Assembly (NCBI GenBank): GCA_031268245.1
Contig: JAIRXN010000197.1
Location: 1-10,312, forward strand
Direction: 5' to 3'
Length of the DNA: 10,312 bases
DNA from: Treponema sp.
GTDB taxonomy: Bacteria > Spirochaetota > Spirochaetia > Treponematales > Breznakiellaceae
The notes below the pieces were generated by a model that did not search any database, had not been told where the DNA came from, and saw only the letters and a list, made by a program, of their open reading frames with translations. The position numbers and the translations under genes are program-made. Shown piece by piece: positions 7,096 to 10,312 of this stretch. Position 1 is the stretch's first letter. The number at the start of each line of letters is the position of its first letter.

Positions 7096-7517
7096 GGGTT
7101 CATGGCCTTTGCGGCTGTATGGGCCTGAGAGAGCTTGTCGTAGGTGTCTATATTGGTTTCCAGAATCCAGCCCTGAATTCTCGATGTTTCGTTTTCATCT
7201 TCCTGATTTTGATTGATTCCTGCTACCAGAACCCACAATTCGGTTCCGTTTTCTATGGTGATGAAACGGCGCTCCTGAAGCTCAACGATGGCGCCTCTTC
7301 TGCCGTAACTGCTGGCCTGATTCTTCTGTCCGGGCTCCTCCATGATAAGGGCAAAGGAAACATTTATAACCCCATAACCGATGTTCTCCCGGGACAGGGG
7401 AGGAGTCATAGGAAGATCCAGGACGATTTCTTCCCGGTTTTCCCTGCAGGATACAAGGATGCAGAGGAAGAGAATGAGAAGCGCTTGACGATACTGCCGT
7501 CCAGGCTCTAATTTCAT
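7092..7517 (-). CDS. Small lipoprotein with bacterial SH3-like domain
   Basis: A 141-residue protein. Residues 1-24 form a lipoprotein signal: Lys2 and Arg9 near the N-terminus, hydrophobic core ALLILFLCI, and lipobox LVSC with Cys24 as the predicted lipid-modified residue, consistent with relaxed spirochaetal lipoboxes. Residues about 50-123 look like a bacterial SH3 (SH3_3-type) fold: beta strands in INVSFALIMEEPG, RGAIVEL, RRFITIENGTELWVLVAG and the typical closing Gly-Trp strand QGWILE (115-120). The C-terminal 20 residues are hydrophilic. It is thus an envelope-anchored protein, with ligand unknown; such domains often bind peptidoglycan or protein. Start: ATG 7517 matches the signal peptide, although the frame is open farther upstream to 7679. 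No Shine-Dalgarno is visible. It converges on thiQ with 4 bases of overlap and its start is 3 bases from the omptin start. Confidence 0.75.
   Translation of the reverse strand: MKLEPGRQYRQALLILFLCILVSCRENREEIVLDLPMTPPLSRENIGYGVINVSFALIMEEPGQKNQASSYGRRGAIVELQERRFITIENGTELWVLVAGINQNQEDENETSRIQGWILETNIDTYDKLSQAHTAAKAMNP
7485..7512 (+). promoter_or_regulatory. Promoter of the omptin gene, predicting a leaderless mRNA
   Basis: TTGACG (7485-7490, five of six -35 bases) and TCTAAT (7507-7512, five of six -10 bases) are separated by 16 bases. A start 7-8 bases after the -10 falls at 7519-7521, essentially on the GTG start codon at 7521. This agrees with the lack of a Shine-Dalgarno. The promoter lies inside the first codons of the opposing lipoprotein gene. 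Based on consensus matching only. Confidence 0.55.
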
Positions 7518-7520
7518 ATA

Positions 7521-8507
7521 GTGAAGAATATACTTGTTTTTCTCTTTTTCGTCATTATTGCAGGAACGCTTCTTGCAGAGGAGCTTGTCCCGCCGGAAAA
7601 GAGCTTCCCCTACACTCTTTCCCTCTCCCAAAGCGCCGGTTTCCTCTACGGCCGCGGAGAAGAACGGGTATACAAGCAAGACGGCGCCCTTCTAAGCCGG
7701 CTTATCTGGGAGATGAAACCGCTCTTCTACTACGGCGCCGGGCTTGATATTTCCCGGAACAACAAACACGGCAGGACAGGCTTCAGCACGGCCCTTTCGC
7801 TGAAAGCGGGTTTCCCCTCCCTTTCCGGAATCATGGAGGATCGGGACTGGGATACTCAGGATGGCGAATTATCGAATTATTCGACCCACAATAACTATAC
7901 CGAAGGCGCGCTGATTCTGGATTACAGGGCGGGCGTCTCAATCCCCCTGGATTCCCGGCTTCTTCTGGAACTGTACCTGGGTTTTTCCTGGATGCACTTT
8001 AACTGGATCGGCAGGGACGGGTATATCCTGTATCCCGAAAACCAATATGGAAGCTACCTGAACGGCGCGGCCCTCGGTCCGAATGCAGAAAAGGAGCCTT
8101 ACAACGGCCCCGCAGTCGGATATTCCCAAGACTGGATGCTGGTTTTCCCCGGAGCGGGCCTCTCCCTGCCCCTGGGCCGTCATTTCAATATTGCTTTCTC
8201 TTTCCAGTGGAGCCCTCTCATATTCTGCAGGGCACGGGACGATCACTTTGCCACGAAAACTGAATACTCAGACAGTATGAATTTCGGGCTTTATGTAGAA
8301 CCCCGCGCCGAAATTAGTTTTATTCCCACGGAAAGACTCCTTCTGTCCCTGTACTGTTCCTGGCGGAAGCTTGAGGCCAATCCGGGAAACACCATCTCCC
8401 GCAAAACCGGGGTAAACACCGGAGACACGAGCGCCGGAATGGCAAACGCGGCAGGCGCCGCATGGAATACTATAGATTCCGGAATCGGAATTACGATACG
8501 GTTTTAG
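7521..8507 (+). CDS. Omptin-family outer-membrane protease
   Basis: Predicted outer-membrane beta-barrel endopeptidase of the OmpT/Pla family (Asp-His catalysis). The 328-residue protein starts with a signal peptide (cleavage likely after Leu-Leu-Ala, 17-19) and ends in a terminal Phe after strand GIGITIRF, as barrel proteins do. Hand alignment to E. coli OmpT shows ERVY (48-51), the catalytic pair Asp-x-Asp in EDRDW (D107, D109; OmpT D83, D85), the second catalytic pair Asp-x-His in RDDHF (D240, H242; OmpT D210, H212), and SWRKLEANPGNT (280-291) matching the late OmpT strand ending in KKGNT. Length fits the family (about 290-320). Alternating polar/aromatic strands occur throughout. Start: GTG 7521; an in-frame TAA at 7509 prevents any ATG upstream and no SD is visible. 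It overlaps mutT by 17 bases tail to tail. Substrate is unknown. Specificity residues differ from OmpT. Confidence 0.85.
   Translation: MKNILVFLFFVIIAGTLLAEELVPPEKSFPYTLSLSQSAGFLYGRGEERVYKQDGALLSRLIWEMKPLFYYGAGLDISRNNKHGRTGFSTALSLKAGFPSLSGIMEDRDWDTQDGELSNYSTHNNYTEGALILDYRAGVSIPLDSRLLLELYLGFSWMHFNWIGRDGYILYPENQYGSYLNGAALGPNAEKEPYNGPAVGYSQDWMLVFPGAGLSLPLGRHFNIAFSFQWSPLIFCRARDDHFATKTEYSDSMNFGLYVEPRAEISFIPTERLLLSLYCSWRKLEANPGNTISRKTGVNTGDTSAGMANAAGAAWNTIDSGIGITIRF
7527..7555 (-). promoter_or_regulatory. Promoter of the SH3-like lipoprotein gene, predicting a very short leader
   Basis: Read on the minus strand, ATGACG (7555-7550, four of six -35 bases) and TATATT (7532-7527, five of six -10 bases) are separated by 17 bases. 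The predicted start near 7520 lies about 3 bases before the ATG at 7517, and no Shine-Dalgarno is present. The promoter lies inside the signal-peptide codons of the omptin gene, so the two promoters interleave with the two starts. Confidence 0.45.
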
Positions 8508-8898
8508 GAGATACATACCCTTTCAGAAAAGGGAGGAGTGTACGATCGGAGGGGGCAAAGTCAAGGCTTTCAATTTCTTCAAGCGCGGCCCAGCGCCATT
8601 CACTGTGTTCCCTGAGGCGGAAATTCCGGGAGAGGAGTTCTATGCGGTAGCCTTTAAGGGTATGTGTTATGCCTCTATGCTCAAAGCTGCCGCTGCCCAC
8701 AAAATCTCCCGCTTTGACGGGGACTGAAAACTCTTCGTCAAATTCCCTTACCAGGGCTTCTTCTTCGCTCTCTCCTTCCTCAACCTTACCGCCGGGGAAC
8801 TCCCATTTGCCGCCGAGATCGCCTCCCTCAAGACGCCGGGCTATAAAAACCCTGTTTCCCTCCAAAGCCAGGGCCGCTACGGAAATTCCGGTAGACAT
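8491..8898 (-). CDS. MutT-like Nudix hydrolase
   Basis: A 135-residue Nudix protein, probably a nucleoside triphosphate pyrophosphohydrolase of the MutT/NudG group that removes oxidised nucleotides (for example 8-oxo-dGTP) in the cytoplasm. The Nudix box spans 37-59: Gly37, Glu43, Arg51-Glu52, Glu55-Glu56, all metal and catalytic positions intact. The usual Gly near the box end is Ser58 (EEFSV rather than EE-x-G-hydrophobic). The preceding GGKWEFPGG (29-37) and the later HTLKGYRIEL (79-88) are typical of the MutT group. Start: ATG 8898 overlaps the stop of the upstream membrane protein (TAATG), implying coupled translation; AGGTG lies 11 bases upstream. Frame is open farther upstream, but that would run into the neighbour. 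Substrate cannot be decided between 8-oxo-dGTP and other damaged nucleotides. Confidence 0.88.
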   Translation of the reverse strand: MSTGISVAALALEGNRVFIARRLEGGDLGGKWEFPGGKVEEGESEEEALVREFDEEFSVPVKAGDFVGSGSFEHRGITHTLKGYRIELLSRNFRLREHSEWRWAALEEIESLDFAPSDRTLLPFLKGYVSPKTVS

Positions 8899-9308
8899 TA
8901 GAGCAAGTGCACCTGGGGGATGAGAAAATGGAAAACTGCGGAAATAAGGGCGGCAATGCCTATCCATTTTTTATTCCTGCCGATGAAATTCTCCAGCCCT
9001 TCCGTCTTCCCGGACTGGAGGGTTGAAGTCCGCCTGTAGTATTCAAAAAGGAGGCTGAAGCCTGCGGCAAGGCCCGCGAGGGCAGGTATAAGATCCCCGA
9101 TGACCGGAACTTCGCCTTGTACCGGCGAAAGGAGTTTCAGAATCCCTGTCAGTACGGTCAGGACTCCCAACACCAGACGGAAGGTCTCGCTGCCCAGGGA
9201 AAGTTTTTGGCTGTCTTCTATGCTTTCCACAGTGCTTACCCTGTCGGTAGTGAGAAGAAAGCCCGCCGCTCCGTTACAGATAATTGACAGAAAATAAAAC
9301 TGGATCAT
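8898..9308 (-). CDS. Four-span membrane protein of unknown function
   Basis: Family not recognised. The 136-residue product has four hydrophobic segments at about 2-21, 43-61, 67-89 and 114-132, with a Glu/Asp/Ser-rich loop at 25-42 and a basic, polar loop at 91-114 (YYRR, GRNKKW). Placement of the basic loop suggests it faces the cytoplasm, with both termini probably inside. No catalytic motif is visible. Start: ATG 9308, preceded after 5 bases by a strong GGAG within AAGGAAGGAG (9314-9323). A second ATG at 9312 is in another frame. It lies 29 bases after the upstream gene, and its stop codon overlaps the mutT start, so the two are probably co-translated. Confidence 0.7.
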   Translation of the reverse strand: MIQFYFLSIICNGAAGFLLTTDRVSTVESIEDSQKLSLGSETFRLVLGVLTVLTGILKLLSPVQGEVPVIGDLIPALAGLAAGFSLLFEYYRRTSTLQSGKTEGLENFIGRNKKWIGIAALISAVFHFLIPQVHLL

Positions 9309-9337
9309 CCATACTCCTTCCTTCTACAATAGCCGAT

Positions 9338-9958
9338 TTATTCGCTGCAATCAACGCTAAAATGTATTTTCCGTCTTCCGCCTGTCATCCGGAACAGGAG
9401 AATGCCGGCTTCAAAGGGTAAGGAAAAGGGGAAAGCTTCTTCTTTTGCGGAACTAAAGTAGATCCTTTGGGTGTAAACAGGCGGAACCGTTTCCCCCCGC
9501 CCGGCATCCTCCGCAGGAACTGAAATGACGCCTTCTCCTCCTGAAGGTACGGGAAAGACGCTTAATTCCACCATGCCCTTGTAGGCCCGGCGTTTATCCC
9601 GCAGTTCTTTGCGGAGTACGAGAAATGTTTCCCCGTTACGTCTCCGGCTCTCCACGGAAAGACGGTTTCCGCCGAGATACGGGGTATTCCCGAAATTACC
9701 GAAAGTTCCCATGACAATGGTGATGAGGGAAAGAACCGCGATCGACCAGAACAGAATCGCCAGAGGTTTTGTCGCGGTAAGAGCCTTGAAAAGTCCCTTC
9801 TTCTTTGGAGGAGCTTCGTAAAGTTCCCGTACCCGGGAGGGCGCTTTTTCGAGCCGCTTTTCCCGTGAATAGTAAAAAACCAGTTCCTCGTTTGCAGGCC
9901 GCTTTGTCAGCTCATAACCGGCATTGGGCCGCCTTCTTTTCCCTGTCTCATCCCCCAT
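9338..9958 (-). CDS. Single-span membrane protein of unknown function
   Basis: Family not recognised. The 206-residue protein has a hydrophilic, strongly basic N-terminal part (1-64, with several Lys/Arg clusters and a PPKKK segment), one membrane span at about 65-84 (KPLAILFWSIAVLSLITIVM), and a C-terminal domain (85-206) rich in predicted beta strands and Arg. By the positive-inside rule the basic N-terminus is cytoplasmic and the C-terminal domain periplasmic. There is no signal peptide or enzyme motif. Start: ATG 9958 follows a purine-rich AGGGGGG by about 5 bases and overlaps the end of the upstream gene by 11 bases. An in-frame ATG at 9988 would add ten residues with a worse upstream site. 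Probably co-transcribed with its neighbours. Confidence 0.7.
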   Translation of the reverse strand: MGDETGKRRRPNAGYELTKRPANEELVFYYSREKRLEKAPSRVRELYEAPPKKKGLFKALTATKPLAILFWSIAVLSLITIVMGTFGNFGNTPYLGGNRLSVESRRRNGETFLVLRKELRDKRRAYKGMVELSVFPVPSGGEGVISVPAEDAGRGETVPPVYTQRIYFSSAKEEAFPFSLPFEAGILLFRMTGGRRKIHFSVDCSE

Positions 9959-10312
9959 GTGTCCCCCCTGAGGGAAGCCTTTGCTCATGTATGTTCACCC
10001 GGCGGAATGTTTCCGGCAGCCATGCCTCCCCGGCAAGGAGGGCGGCGGCTTCGGCAATATCCGAAGGATCTCCGAAACGCCGGGCTGTTGAAGGATGCCT
10101 TGAAGCGGCTATGAGCAGTGCGGCGGCCGCCGCTGCACAATCGTATCCTGAAAAGGCAGTACCGCTGCCTCCGGCAGCAACATTGTCTCCAACAGCAGAA
10201 AGCCGGCCCGCAATACCCCCGCAGAGCCCTGCCAAAAGGTCTCCGGAACCTCCGGCAGCCAGTACAGGGCTCATACCGTCAATGACGGCAATGCGGCCTT
10301 GGGGAGAGGCAA
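9948..10312 (-). CDS. nnrD: NAD(P)HX dehydratase-like protein, C-terminal part (runs off the right edge)
   Basis: Only the last 120 residues are in the window. The visible part contains RIAVIDGMSPVLAAGGSGDL followed by LAGLCGGIAGRL, which fits the glycine-rich GxGD nucleotide-binding and catalytic motif of the ribokinase-like YjeF C-terminal domain. That domain uses ADP or ATP to repair hydrated NADH and NADPH. An Ala-rich helix (AAAAAALLIAASR) and an acidic helix near the end follow, as in the family. The four-residue segment between Gly-Met and the GGSGD motif is longer than in E. coli YjeF (GMASGG-type), so a related ribokinase-fold kinase is possible. Whether an N-terminal epimerase domain (NnrE) is fused cannot be seen. 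It is the first visible gene of the minus-strand operon, and its promoter lies outside the window. Confidence 0.72.
   Translation of the reverse strand, partial: ASPQGRIAVIDGMSPVLAAGGSGDLLAGLCGGIAGRLSAVGDNVAAGGSGTAFSGYDCAAAAAALLIAASRHPSTARRFGDPSDIAEAAALLAGEAWLPETFRRVNIHEQRLPSGGTHGG

Noticed and set aside
1..10312. CRISPR arrays, tRNA or rRNA genes, insertion sequences, toxin-antitoxin or phage genes
   Set aside because: No regularly spaced repeats, cloverleaf sequences, transposase motifs or terminal inverted repeats were found on reading both strands.

Overview
This roughly 52% G+C (estimated by eye) window looks like the chromosome of a Treponema-type spirochaete. The evidence is a TPP-riboswitch-controlled thiamine ABC transporter operon like the one known from Treponema denticola, a small spirochaete-style lipoprotein, and a 21-base homopolymer C tract in front of a gene. 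Species cannot be fixed from the sequence alone; a termite-gut or free-living treponeme relative would fit the base composition.

Layout from left to right: (1) 1-151 is an AT-rich upstream region ending in a run of 21 C, just ahead of (2) a 943-residue cytoplasmic carbohydrate-active enzyme with a probable six-hairpin (alpha/alpha)6 fold (152-2983). (3) 2984-3345 is non-coding: a weak hairpin after the enzyme gene, a promoter, a clear TPP riboswitch, and a hairpin that can bury the next Shine-Dalgarno. (4) 3346-7095 is the thiB-thiP-thiQ operon, with overlapping genes: periplasmic thiamine/TPP-binding protein, fused two-domain permease, and an ATPase with an extra C-terminal domain. (5) A minus-strand SH3-like lipoprotein (7092-7517) and a plus-strand omptin-family outer-membrane protease (7521-8507) start head to head with only 3 bases between start codons. 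(6) A minus-strand operon enters from the right edge: the C-terminal part of an NAD(P)HX dehydratase-like protein, a single-span membrane protein, a four-span membrane protein and a MutT-like Nudix hydrolase.

How the genes work together: thiBPQ should import thiamine or its phosphates when intracellular TPP is low. The minus-strand operon combines two metabolite-repair activities (hydrated NAD(P)H and probably oxidised nucleotides) with two membrane proteins of unknown role. The omptin and lipoprotein are both envelope proteins and appear to share one compact start region with interleaved promoters.

The points most worth checking are the omptin in a spirochaete, whose substrate-pocket and LPS-contact residues look changed; the interleaved, probably leaderless promoters at 7485-7555; the 21-C tract as a possible expression switch; and a riboswitch in which a copy of the P2 strand lies next to an SD-blocking hairpin. 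I saw no CRISPR array, insertion sequence, tRNA or rRNA, and no defence or secretion cluster. From 3346 to the right edge only about 32 bases are outside genes.
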